Program-made: the position numbers and the translations under genes
Notes under the pieces: generated by a model
What the model saw: only the letters and a program-made list of their open reading frames with translations
What the model was told of the DNA's origin: nothing
Database searches by the model: none
Assembly (NCBI RefSeq): GCF_900112285.1
Contig: NZ_FOKZ01000017.1
Coordinates: 1-64,000 of the forward strand
Source of the DNA: Polaromonas sp. OV174
GTDB lineage: Bacteria; Pseudomonadota; Gammaproteobacteria; Burkholderiales; Burkholderiaceae_C
DNA: 64,000 bases
Direction: 5' to 3'
Shown: positions 28,241 to 36,617 of the stretch, piece by piece
Numbering within the stretch: position 1 is the first letter of the stretch
How the letters are laid out: the number at the start of each line of letters is the position of its first letter

Positions 28241-31200
28241 TCACCCCGGCGTTACGCGCTTGATGCGAAACCAGGCCGCATACATGGCTGGCAAGGCCAG
28301 CAAGGTGAGCACCGTCGCCACAATCAGGCCGCCCATGATGGCCACGGCCATGGGGCCCCAGAACACGCTGCGCGACAGCGGAATCATCGCCAGCACCGCC
28401 GCCGCCGCGGTCAACACAATCGGCCTCAGGCGGCGCACGGCGGACTCGACAATCGCATCCCAGGCCGGCACGCCCCTGGCCCGGTCTTGCTCGATCTGGT
28501 CAATCAGGATCACGGAATTGCGCTGAATCATGCCCATCAGCGCAATCACGCCCAGCAGGGCCACAAAGCCAAAGGGTCGACCCAGCAACAGCAGCGCAGC
28601 CGCCACACCGGCAATGCCAAGCGGCCCGGTCAGAAACACCAGCATGGCACGGCTGAAGCTGTGCAGCTGCAGCATCAGCAGTGTGAAAGTCAGAAACAGC
28701 ATGATGGGGATGCCGGCGGCGATGGACGCCGAGCCCTTGCTGCTTTCCTCCACCGCGCCCGCCACCTGGATGCGATAGTCCGTCATGCCGCTGTCATGCC
28801 ATTTCTTTTCGAGCGCCTTGAGTTGCGGCAGCAACTGCTGCGTCACGGTGGCGCCCTGCAAGCCCTCGACGATGTCGCTCTGCACCGTGATGGCGTAGTC
28901 ACGGTTCTCGCGCCACATCACACCGGGCTCCCAGGCAAATACCGGCTTGGCGATCTGGGTCAAGGGAATCGATTGGCCAGACGCGGTGGGCAAATAGGCA
29001 TTGCCGATATCGGTGATGGTATTGCGCTCATCGAGCGGCTGGCGCAGCACGATATCGATCAGCTTGTCGCCCTCGCGGTACTGCCCCACCGGCGTGCCCG
29101 CCAAAAGCGTGCGCGAGGCCTGCGCAATCGACTGGCTGCTTACACCCAGCGCACGCGCCTTGGATTGGTCGACCGCCAAACGCAGTACCTTAACCGACTC
29201 GTTCCAGTTGTCGTTCACGCCCCGCGTGTTGGCGCTTTGCCGCATCACCGCCTTGACCTCGTCGGCGCGCTCGCGCAACACCAGCGGGTCTAGGCCCACC
29301 ACCCGGAACTGCACCGGATAAGGCACGGGCGGCCCGTTGGGCAAAAGCTTGACCCGGCCCCTGACCTCGGGAAACTCGGTGGCCAGCAAGGCCGGCAGCT
29401 TGATGCGCAGGGATTCGCGCACCGCCAGGTCCTTGGGCAGCACAATCATCTGCGACACATTGGTCTGCGGAAACACCTGGTCCAGCGGCAGGTAAAAACG
29501 CGGCACGCCCGAGCCCAGCCAGGTGCTGACGGACGCCACGCCAGCCTCCTGCATCAGGCGTTGCTCGACGCGTTTGGCGGTCGCCTCGTTGGCGGCAAAG
29601 GAGGTGCCTTCGGGAAACCAGATATCGACCATGATTTCCGGACGGCTGGAATCCGGGAAAAACTGCTGCTGCACCTTGCCCATGCCGACGATGCCAAGGG
29701 CAAAAATCAGCACCGTGGCGCCAATCGTCAGCCAGCGGTGTTCGACACACCAGTTCACGGTGCGGCGAAAGCGGTTGTAAAACGGGCTGTTGAACATCTC
29801 GTGCGGCTGGTCAAGACCGGCTTGCACTTCCATCACATGCGGCGGAACCTTGAGCAGCAAGGTTCCGAGGTAGGGCACAAAGTAGACCGAAACGATCCAG
29901 CTGAGCACCAGCGCGACCACCGTCACGGCAAAAATCGCATAGGTGTATTCGCCGGTGGTGGATTTGGCCAGGCCAATCGGCAAAAAGCCGGCGGCGGTGA
30001 TCAGCGTGCCGGTCAGCATGGGCATGGCGGTGATTTCATAGGCAAAGGTGGCGGCGCGCACCTTGTCATAGCCCTCCTCCATTTTGCGCACCATCATCTC
30101 CACCGCAATGATGGCGTCATCGACCAGCAGGCCCAGGGCGATGATCAGCGAGCCCAGAGAAATCTTGTGCAGGCCAATATTGAGATACCACATCGCCAGA
30201 AAAGTCAGACTCAGCACCAGCGGAATCGTGATGCCCACCACCAGGCCTGGCCGCATGTCGACGTAGTAACGCTTCCATAGCGGCAACTGCCCAGGGCCTG
30301 CATGCGCGCGCTTGTGCAGACCCAGGCTGATAAAACTGACCGCCAGCACGATCAGCACGGCCTCTATCAGCACCCCGACAAACTCGTTCACCGAACTGGC
30401 CACCGCCTTGGGCTGGTTTTGCATGGAGACCAGCTTGATGCCGGCCGGCAGCGTTTTCTCCAGGCCATCCGTCAGCTGCTGCAGCGCCTTGCCCATGGCG
30501 ATGATGTCGCCACCCTTGGTCATGGCGATACCCAGCGCGATCACTTCCTTGCCCTGATGGTGCACCTTGACCGAGGGCGGATCGACATAGCCGCGTTTGA
30601 TCTCGGCAATGTCACCCAGCCGCAGTTGCTTGCCCGAACTGCCGCGAATCGGCATGGCGCGCAACTGCTCCAGCGCCTCGAACTGGCCAGCCACCCGCAC
30701 TTGCACCACATCCAGCGGCGTCTGCACCGCCCCGGCCGACTCGATCGCGTTTTGCTGGCCCAGTTGGGCCAGCACCTGATTCAGGTCCAGCCCCAACTGG
30801 GCCAGGCGTTTTTGCGACAGCTCGATAAAGATTTTCTCGTCCTGCACGCCAAACAACTCGACCTTTGACACGTCCGGCACGCGCAGCAATTGCTGGCGTA
30901 TCGCATCGGCAAAGACTTTGACTTCGGCGTAATCGAAACCGTCCGACTCCAGCGCGTAAATCACACCGTAAACATCGCCGAAGTCGTCATTGAAAAACGG
31001 CCCCTGCACGCCACCCGGCAGCGTGCCGCGCATGTCGCCAATTTTCTTGCGCACCGAATACCAGACATTGGGCACCTCGCCGGGCGGGGACGAATCCTTG
31101 ATCTGGAAAATGATCTGCGACTCGCCCGGCTTGGAATAGCTGCGTATCTTGTCGGCGTAAGGCACCTCCTGCAGCGTGCGCTCCAGCTTGTCGGTTACCT

Positions 31201-31441
31201 GCTCGGCCACTTGTTGCGCGGTGGCGCCCGGCCAATAGGTACGCACCACCATGGCGCGAAAGGTGAAGGGCGGGTCTTCGTCCTGCCCGAGCTGAAAATA
31301 GGCCGCAAAGCCCAGCACGACCAGCACCACCAGCAGGTAGCGGGTCAAGGCCGGATGCTCCAGCGCCCAGCGCGACAGGTTGAAACGCGCCGAAGGCGAC
31401 GGGTGGGGGCTAGAGGCCTGATCGTTCGTTGTCTGCGTCAT
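28241..31441 (-). CDS. RND efflux transporter, inner-membrane subunit (TriC/MexK-like branch)
   Basis: 1066-residue RND pump of a branch distinct from AcrB: the first periplasmic segment has GQDEDPPFTFRAMVVRTYWPGAT, seen in TriC/VexF-like exporters. Twelve membrane helices and two large periplasmic loops can be traced. The TM4 motif LLVDDAIIAVEMM has the Asp pair of the proton relay. The stop lies 79 nt before a terminator. Its start lies 7 nt behind the adaptor gene, so they form one operon. No outer-membrane channel gene is adjacent; a shared one such as that at 13676 could serve. Substrate unknown. Confidence 0.92.
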   Translation of the reverse strand: MTQTTNDQASSPHPSPSARFNLSRWALEHPALTRYLLVVLVVLGFAAYFQLGQDEDPPFTFRAMVVRTYWPGATAQQVAEQVTDKLERTLQEVPYADKIRSYSKPGESQIIFQIKDSSPPGEVPNVWYSVRKKIGDMRGTLPGGVQGPFFNDDFGDVYGVIYALESDGFDYAEVKVFADAIRQQLLRVPDVSKVELFGVQDEKIFIELSQKRLAQLGLDLNQVLAQLGQQNAIESAGAVQTPLDVVQVRVAGQFEALEQLRAMPIRGSSGKQLRLGDIAEIKRGYVDPPSVKVHHQGKEVIALGIAMTKGGDIIAMGKALQQLTDGLEKTLPAGIKLVSMQNQPKAVASSVNEFVGVLIEAVLIVLAVSFISLGLHKRAHAGPGQLPLWKRYYVDMRPGLVVGITIPLVLSLTFLAMWYLNIGLHKISLGSLIIALGLLVDDAIIAVEMMVRKMEEGYDKVRAATFAYEITAMPMLTGTLITAAGFLPIGLAKSTTGEYTYAIFAVTVVALVLSWIVSVYFVPYLGTLLLKVPPHVMEVQAGLDQPHEMFNSPFYNRFRRTVNWCVEHRWLTIGATVLIFALGIVGMGKVQQQFFPDSSRPEIMVDIWFPEGTSFAANEATAKRVEQRLMQEAGVASVSTWLGSGVPRFYLPLDQVFPQTNVSQMIVLPKDLAVRESLRIKLPALLATEFPEVRGRVKLLPNGPPVPYPVQFRVVGLDPLVLRERADEVKAVMRQSANTRGVNDNWNESVKVLRLAVDQSKARALGVSSQSIAQASRTLLAGTPVGQYREGDKLIDIVLRQPLDERNTITDIGNAYLPTASGQSIPLTQIAKPVFAWEPGVMWRENRDYAITVQSDIVEGLQGATVTQQLLPQLKALEKKWHDSGMTDYRIQVAGAVEESSKGSASIAAGIPIMLFLTFTLLMLQLHSFSRAMLVFLTGPLGIAGVAAALLLLGRPFGFVALLGVIALMGMIQRNSVILIDQIEQDRARGVPAWDAIVESAVRRLRPIVLTAAAAVLAMIPLSRSVFWGPMAVAIMGGLIVATVLTLLALPAMYAAWFRIKRVTPG

Positions 31442-31448
31442 GCCGCGC

Positions 31449-32615
31449 TCACTTCGCAGGGGAGGACGAGGCGGGAGCCGACGCCGCCGAAGCCTTATTT
31501 GCTACAACATCAGGAGCTGTCTGCGCTTGTCCAGATTGGGCTACAGACGTATTTGACTGATAAACACTGACTTTTTGCCCCGGCGACAGCACATGCACGC
31601 CGGCGCTGACGACCTGCATGCCCGGCTGCAGGCCAGAGGCCACCACCACCTCATTACCGTCCGCCGTGGCAATCTGGATGGGCTGCGACTTCAGCGTCAT
31701 GCTGGACTTGTCGAGCAGCCACACCGCCGTGGCTTGCCCCTCCTGGCGCAAGGCCGTGGTTGGCAGCTTGATGACCGGCTGCCCCGCCGCCGCACCTTCG
31801 GCAATCACATAGACCGTGGCGCCCAGCGCCGGCGGCTCGGCCGCATCGACCGACACCTTGACCGCGTAAGTTCGCGTCACCGGGTCGCTGCTGGCGGCCA
31901 CCTCGCGCACCTTGCCGCTCAGCTCAGCGCCTTGGGCCCAGACCCGAATCTTGACCGGCGCGCCAACCGCCAAGCCTGCCACCTTGTCTTCCGGCACCGA
32001 AAACACCACGTCGCGCACCCCGTCGGCCGCAATCCTGAGCACAGGCGCACCGGCGGCCACCACCTGACCTGGCTCGGCATCCACGGCCGTCACAACGCCA
32101 GAGACATCGGCTTTCAGCACCGTGTAATCCGCCTGATTGCCCTGCACCGCCAGCTGTGAGCGCGCTTGCGCCAGCTGTGATTGAGCGGATTTCAAGGCCG
32201 CCTCGCGGCGTTCCAGCTCGGCGCCGCTGATGAAGTTCTGGTTTTTCAGTGCTTGGTAGCGCTTGAAATCAGCAGCGGCCAAGTCACGGCTGGTGACAGC
32301 AACAGCAACCTGGGCACGGGCGGCCTCAAAGGCCAGCCGGTAATCCTGCGGATCAAGCTGAGCCAGCACCTGCCCGGCCTTGACCTGCTGGCCCAGCTCG
32401 GCCTGGCGCTTGACGATCTTGCCGCCTATCCGAAAACCCAGCCGGGACTCGACCCGGGCCCGCACTTCACCGGCGTATTCGTGACTGGAGGAAAACGCCT
32501 GGCTGCCAATGGTGATCACTTTCACGGCCCGGATCGGTTCTTCCGGCGGCGCCGAACGGGAACAGGCGGCCAGCAACATGGCGATGCTCGCCAGAGACAA
32601 AACGGTTTTTTTCAT
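31449..32615 (-). CDS. RND efflux periplasmic adaptor lipoprotein
   Basis: 388-residue membrane-fusion protein partnering the pump downstream. MKKTVLSLASIAMLLAACS is a lipoprotein signal with lipobox LAAC. The lipoyl half-motif GFRIGGKIVKRQAELGQQVKAG, a coiled-coil hairpin (about 90-165), the second lipoyl half (VLKADVSGVVTAVDAEPGQVV) and the beta-barrel domain follow. ATG 32615 is chosen for the signal peptide; a TTG 36 nt upstream is in frame but lacks a ribosome site. Divergent from hpnC across a 129-bp gap with a palindromic operator candidate. Confidence 0.9.
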   Translation of the reverse strand: MKKTVLSLASIAMLLAACSRSAPPEEPIRAVKVITIGSQAFSSSHEYAGEVRARVESRLGFRIGGKIVKRQAELGQQVKAGQVLAQLDPQDYRLAFEAARAQVAVAVTSRDLAAADFKRYQALKNQNFISGAELERREAALKSAQSQLAQARSQLAVQGNQADYTVLKADVSGVVTAVDAEPGQVVAAGAPVLRIAADGVRDVVFSVPEDKVAGLAVGAPVKIRVWAQGAELSGKVREVAASSDPVTRTYAVKVSVDAAEPPALGATVYVIAEGAAAGQPVIKLPTTALRQEGQATAVWLLDKSSMTLKSQPIQIATADGNEVVVASGLQPGMQVVSAGVHVLSPGQKVSVYQSNTSVAQSGQAQTAPDVVANKASAASAPASSSPAK

Positions 32616-32680
32616 GATCAGATTGGAAAAAGTTCGAATGAACGCGGGCAAGGCAACGCGAGGCAGCAGGAAAATATCGG

Positions 32681-32702
32681 TTACTGACTAATGGGTTAGT
32701 AA
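32681..32702. promoter_or_regulatory. TetR-type operator candidate before the second RND operon
   Basis: TTACTGAC-TAATGG-GTTAGTAA is a 22-bp palindrome with one mismatch. It lies 66 bp upstream of the adaptor start and 43 bp upstream of the hpnC start. The shape suits a TetR-family dimer pair, but no such regulator gene is adjacent. Confidence 0.5.
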
Positions 32703-32744
32703 TCTATGGGAAATGGAAAACCTTGTCAAGCGACAATCCACGCC

Positions 32745-33590
32745 ATGAATCAAGGCCCCTCCCCGCTCGCACAAGGCGTCAGTCATTACGAAAATTTTCC
32801 GGTGGCCTCCCTGCTCTGCCCGCCGCGCCTGCGCCCGGCAATTAGCGCCATTTACTGGTTCGCCCGCACCGCCGACGACATTGCCGATGAAGGCGATGCG
32901 CCGCCCCAGACGCGGCTGGACGAGCTCGCCGCCTACCGCGCCGACCTGATGGCGACGGCCAGCGGCCAAGCGCCCTCGCCGCGCTGGGCCGGCGTGTTCG
33001 GGCGACTCGCCCCGATGATCAGGCAGCACGCTCTGCCCGTGAATTTGCTGGCCGACCTGCTCAGCGCCTTCGAGCAGGATGTGGTCAAGCAGCGCTATGC
33101 CAGCGAAGCGGAGCTGCTGGACTACTGCCGGCGCTCGGCCAACCCCGTGGGCCGGCTGCTGCTGCATCTGTATGGCGTGCAGGACGCTGAATCGCTGCAA
33201 GAAAGTGACTGCATCTGCAGCGCGCTGCAGCTGATCAATTTCTGGCAAGACCTGAGCGTGGACATTCCGCGCGGCCGCATCTACCTGCCTGCCGATGCCT
33301 GGGGCCGGCACGGCGTCACCGAGGCCCAGCTGTTGGCGCTGGATAGCCATCCCAACACTATTAATTTGATAGCTGATAGCGCACATGCAGCAAGGGCTAG
33401 CATGCTAAAAGGCTCAAAACTGGTGAAAAAGGTGCCGGGCCGCGGCGGCTGGGAGTTGCGCCTGGTGGTGCAAGGCGGCCTGCGCATCCTGGACAAGATA
33501 GAGGCGCAGGGCTTTAACACCCTGAAGAAACGCCCCAAGCTCGGCCCCTGGGATGTGGCCGTGATGGGCTGGCGCGCCCTGTGGATGTAG
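32745..33590 (+). CDS. hpnC: Squalene biosynthesis protein HpnC (hydroxysqualene synthase)
   Basis: 281-residue trans-isoprenyl diphosphate synthase homologue. In the hopanoid pathway HpnD makes presqualene diphosphate, HpnC converts it to hydroxysqualene and HpnE reduces this to squalene. The two aspartate-rich motifs are TADDIADE (43-50) and NFWQDLSVD (165-173). The C-terminus GGWELRLVVQGGLRILDKIE is typical. ATG 32745 fits the family N-terminus (SHYENFPVAS); no strong ribosome site is visible and the frame opens at 32706. Residues ~203-225 are encoded by a repeat of family A. Its partners hpnDE are 8.2 kb downstream. Confidence 0.93.
   Translation: MNQGPSPLAQGVSHYENFPVASLLCPPRLRPAISAIYWFARTADDIADEGDAPPQTRLDELAAYRADLMATASGQAPSPRWAGVFGRLAPMIRQHALPVNLLADLLSAFEQDVVKQRYASEAELLDYCRRSANPVGRLLLHLYGVQDAESLQESDCICSALQLINFWQDLSVDIPRGRIYLPADAWGRHGVTEAQLLALDSHPNTINLIADSAHAARASMLKGSKLVKKVPGRGGWELRLVVQGGLRILDKIEAQGFNTLKKRPKLGPWDVAVMGWRALWM
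33352..33418. repeat. Repeat family A copy inside the hpnC reading frame
   Basis: CTATTAATTTGATAGCTGAT followed by AGCGC and GGGCTAG reproduces the repeat found in intergenic spaces elsewhere in the window. Here it is translated without breaking the frame. Confidence 0.55.
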
Positions 33591-33612
33591 GCGCCCAGCC
33601 CCGCCGATCGAC

Positions 33613-34344
33613 TTAGCGCAAGACTTCCAGCAGCCGGTCCAGCCCGCCCTCGTTGATGGCCACCATGGCTTGCTGCCGCACCACTGGCTTGGCGTGATAG
33701 GCCACCGACAGGCCGGCCGCCTGCAGCATAGGCAGGTCGTTGGCCCCGTCGCCCACGGCAATCGCCTGGGCCGGCGTGATGCCCAGGGCATCGCAGCATT
33801 CCAGCAGCTTGATTTTCTTTTGCTCGCCATCGCAAATATCGCCCCAGGGCTGGGGCAGCATACGCCCGGTCAGGCGGCCGCCTTCAATCTCCAGCACGTT
33901 GGAGCGCGTGTCGCCCAGCCCCAGGCGCTGCTGCAGGCGGTCGGTGAAAAACGTAAAGCCGCCGCTCAGCAAAATGCAGCGCAGGCCGGCACGCTTGCAG
34001 GCGGCAATCAGCGTCTCAACGCCGGGGTTCAGGCGCAGCTTTTGCTCATACACATCCTGCAAAGCCGACAGCGGCACACCACGCAGCAAGGCCACGCGCT
34101 GGCGCAGGCTGGCCTTGTAGTCGCTGATGTCGCCACGCATGGCGGCCTCTGTGATGGCGACCATCTCGGCCTTGCAGCCGGCGGCCTCGGCCACCTCGTC
34201 CAGGGTCTCGATGTTGATCAGGGTCGAGTCCATGTCAAAGGCGATCAGGCGGAAATCGGCCAGGCGCAAGCCAGGCGCCACACCGCGCAGTTGCAGGTCG
34301 GTAGGCGCAATGCCGCTGCCATGAATGTCTAATGCTTGTGTCAT
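33613..34344 (-). CDS. serB: Phosphoserine phosphatase
   Basis: HAD-superfamily phosphatase, last step of serine biosynthesis: O-phospho-L-serine to L-serine and phosphate. The 243-residue protein has the nucleophile motif FDMDSTLINIE (about 35-45), motif II LLSGGF and motif III/IV GDGANDLPML. It lacks the N-terminal ACT-like domain of longer SerB proteins. Its start codon overlaps the stop of the LysR gene (ATGA), so the two are translationally coupled. A related HAD phosphatase acting on another phosphomonoester is possible, but the motifs suit SerB. Confidence 0.9.
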   Translation of the reverse strand: MTQALDIHGSGIAPTDLQLRGVAPGLRLADFRLIAFDMDSTLINIETLDEVAEAAGCKAEMVAITEAAMRGDISDYKASLRQRVALLRGVPLSALQDVYEQKLRLNPGVETLIAACKRAGLRCILLSGGFTFFTDRLQQRLGLGDTRSNVLEIEGGRLTGRMLPQPWGDICDGEQKKIKLLECCDALGITPAQAIAVGDGANDLPMLQAAGLSVAYHAKPVVRQQAMVAINEGGLDRLLEVLR

Positions 34345-35246
34345 GTCTCAGTTCCTGTTGCTGCGTGGCCTTGCCGGCCCAGCCAGTCGATGAATTGCCG
34401 CGCCAGGCCGGATACCGGGCTTTCGTTGCGGTAAAGCGCGTAAATCCCCGGGCCCGGTAAGCGCGGCCGGGCAAACAGTGGGCGCAAACGGTCGGCCCGT
34501 ATGTCTTCTTCCAGCAAGCACCAGGGCGCCAGGGCCAGGCCCAGGTCGTTCATGGCGGCCTGCAGGCACAAAAACTGATGGTCAAAAACCGGGCCCGGCA
34601 ACTGCGACGGCACTTGCACGCCGGCCAGCTCGAACCAGCGCGGCCAGTTGTCCATGCCGCTGGCCGCCTGCAGCAAGGGGTGGGCCAGGCAATCGGCCAC
34701 GGCATAAATGCGGTGGCGCTCAATAAAACGTGGCGAGGCCACCGGCACCAGGTAGTCATCCAGGCAGCGCACGCAGCTGTAATCGGGGCGCTGCAGCGGC
34801 ATGCGGCGAATCAGCACATCGCTGCCGGCCTCGGCATGCTCGAAAAACTGCCGGCTCACGGTGGACAGCTGCACATCGACGTCCGGCACCTGGGTCTGAA
34901 AACCCGCCAGCCTGGGGATCAGCCACTTCATCGCCAATGAAGGTGTGGTGCACACGCGCAGGCAGCGGCGCTGATTCGGTGACTTCAGGCTCGTGGTGGC
35001 GCTGGCGATGCGATCCAGGCTGGCCTGCACTTCGGTGAAGTAGTCGCGGGCGTGCGGCATCAAGGTGACACCGCGGGCCTCGCGCGTGAACAGCGGCTGG
35101 CCTATGTAGTCCTCAAGCAGCCGTATCTGCTGGCTGATCGCACTATGGGTAATGCTCAGTTCTTCGGCGGCGGCCGTGAAATTGGCATGACGCGCCGCGG
35201 CTTCAAAAACGCGCAGGGCTTTCAGGGGCGGAAGGCGCCGCACCAT
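34341..35246 (-). CDS. LysR-family transcriptional regulator (GcvA-like)
   Basis: 301-residue regulator. The winged helix-turn-helix is near residues 23-42 (FTAAAEELSITHSAISQQIR), with the GcvA-type N-terminus RRLPPLKALRVFEAAARH. A LysR substrate-binding domain follows (about 90-295). It forms an operon with serB (4-nt overlap) and is divergent from the ABC importer at 35524. In LysR systems this layout usually means that it controls the divergent genes, so it likely regulates the importer and possibly serB. Its effector is unknown. No clear ribosome site precedes ATG 35246. Confidence 0.88.
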   Translation of the reverse strand: MVRRLPPLKALRVFEAAARHANFTAAAEELSITHSAISQQIRLLEDYIGQPLFTREARGVTLMPHARDYFTEVQASLDRIASATTSLKSPNQRRCLRVCTTPSLAMKWLIPRLAGFQTQVPDVDVQLSTVSRQFFEHAEAGSDVLIRRMPLQRPDYSCVRCLDDYLVPVASPRFIERHRIYAVADCLAHPLLQAASGMDNWPRWFELAGVQVPSQLPGPVFDHQFLCLQAAMNDLGLALAPWCLLEEDIRADRLRPLFARPRLPGPGIYALYRNESPVSGLARQFIDWLGRQGHAATGTET

Positions 35247-35366
35247 ATCAGACGCCAGCCCCCATGCGTGCCAGGCTCCAAACGCTGCGGCAGCTTGCTC
35301 TGTCAGTCTGGCAGTGTTGTCCTCTCATGCGTCTTGCGGGTCTCGGTTGAATCGTTGTTATTAAAA

Positions 35367-35388
35367 CCGCCTCTTTGGATAGAAGCGG
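35367..35388. promoter_or_regulatory. Inverted repeat in the LysR/ABC divergent promoter region
   Basis: CCGCCTCT-TTGGAT-AGAAGCGG is an inverted repeat with one mismatch in a 277-bp gene-free gap. It is a candidate binding site for the LysR protein. CTATAAAAAACGG near 35450 is an A/T-rich stretch that could hold a promoter. Confidence 0.35.
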
Positions 35389-35523
35389 CCTGCTCCATAA
35401 ATTGCGGCTCATCTTAGACCAGCAAGCTCTTAGAAAAACTAACCACAAGCCCTATAAAAAACGGCTGGTGCAGGAATGGGGTGACTCCTATCATCAGCGC
35501 CATATTTATCCCTAGAGATCAAC

Positions 35524-36606
35524 ATGGCGTCCATCACCATAGACAACATCGTGAAGCAGTTTGCCGGTCAAACGGTTTTGCAAAACCTTTCCCTGCATAT
35601 TCCGGACGGCGCTTTCTATACGCTGCTGGGCCCCAGCGGCTGCGGCAAGACCACCTTGCTGCGCTGCATTGCCGGCTTCAACAACCCCGATGGCGGGCGC
35701 ATCCTGTTCGACAAGGACGATGTGACGCGGGTGTCCACCCATCACCGCGACATCGGCATGGTGTTCCAGGACTACGCCCTGTTTCCCGACAAGTCGGCCT
35801 TTGACAACGTCGCCTACGGCCTGCGCGCCCGCCAGGTGAGCAAGGACGAGATCAAGCGCCGGGTCAACGAGGCGCTGGACAAGGTCAGCCTGCTGGCGCT
35901 GGCCGAGCGCTACCCGGCGCAGATGAGCGGCGGCCAGCGCCAGCGCGTGGCCCTGGCCAGGGCGCTGGTGATTCGCCCGCGCGTGCTGTTGATGGACGAG
36001 CCGCTGTCCAACCTGGACGCCAAGATGCGCCTGCAGATGCGCGACGTGATTCTGGACCTGGTGCGCGAGGCCGGCATCACCACCGTGTTTGTCACCCACG
36101 ACCAGGAAGAAGCGCTGGCCATGTCGGACCGCATCGCCATCATGGACCGCGGCAATATTGCTCAGCTGGGCACGCCGGAAGAACTCTATGGCACGCCGGT
36201 CAATGCCTATGTGGCCGACTTCATCGGCTCGGCCAATGTGATTGCGGTGCCGGCCGAGCGGCTGCGGGCCGAGGGCGGCGGCGGCTCCCGCCATGTGCGC
36301 TTTCACCTCGGTGGCCGCCCCTTTGACGGCGTGCAAGGCAGCGACACCCTGGGCGAACAAGGCATGTTGATCGCACGCCCGGAAGACCTGTCGCTGATGG
36401 CGCCGGCGCCGCATGTGCCCAACACCATTTCCGGCCATGTGCTGCGCCGCCAGTACCTGGGTTTCAAGACCGCTTACCGCATCAAGCTGCACGACCAGTC
36501 CGAAATCCGGGTGGAACTGCATGCTGGCAATACCGTGGCCGACTTTCAGGCCGGTGACGCCGTGCAAGTACTGGTGCCGGCCGACAGCCGCATCGTTTCC
36601 GTCTAA
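35524..36606 (+). CDS. ABC importer ATPase, ferric/phosphonate/sugar-phosphate type
   Basis: 360-residue ATPase of the CUT1/FbpC-PotA class. Walker A GPSGCGKTT is near residues 38-46, the signature MSGGQRQRV near 137-145, Walker B VLLMDEPLSNLD near 156-167, and a TOBE domain fills about 280-358. The best family match from memory is PhnT of the 2-aminoethylphosphonate type; FbpC/AfuC-type iron or sugar-phosphate importers are alternatives. First gene of a three-gene importer operon (11-nt gap to the permease), divergent from LysR-serB. Confidence 0.87.
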   Translation: MASITIDNIVKQFAGQTVLQNLSLHIPDGAFYTLLGPSGCGKTTLLRCIAGFNNPDGGRILFDKDDVTRVSTHHRDIGMVFQDYALFPDKSAFDNVAYGLRARQVSKDEIKRRVNEALDKVSLLALAERYPAQMSGGQRQRVALARALVIRPRVLLMDEPLSNLDAKMRLQMRDVILDLVREAGITTVFVTHDQEEALAMSDRIAIMDRGNIAQLGTPEELYGTPVNAYVADFIGSANVIAVPAERLRAEGGGGSRHVRFHLGGRPFDGVQGSDTLGEQGMLIARPEDLSLMAPAPHVPNTISGHVLRRQYLGFKTAYRIKLHDQSEIRVELHAGNTVADFQAGDAVQVLVPADSRIVSV

Positions 36607-36617
36607 GAAAGAGCGCC

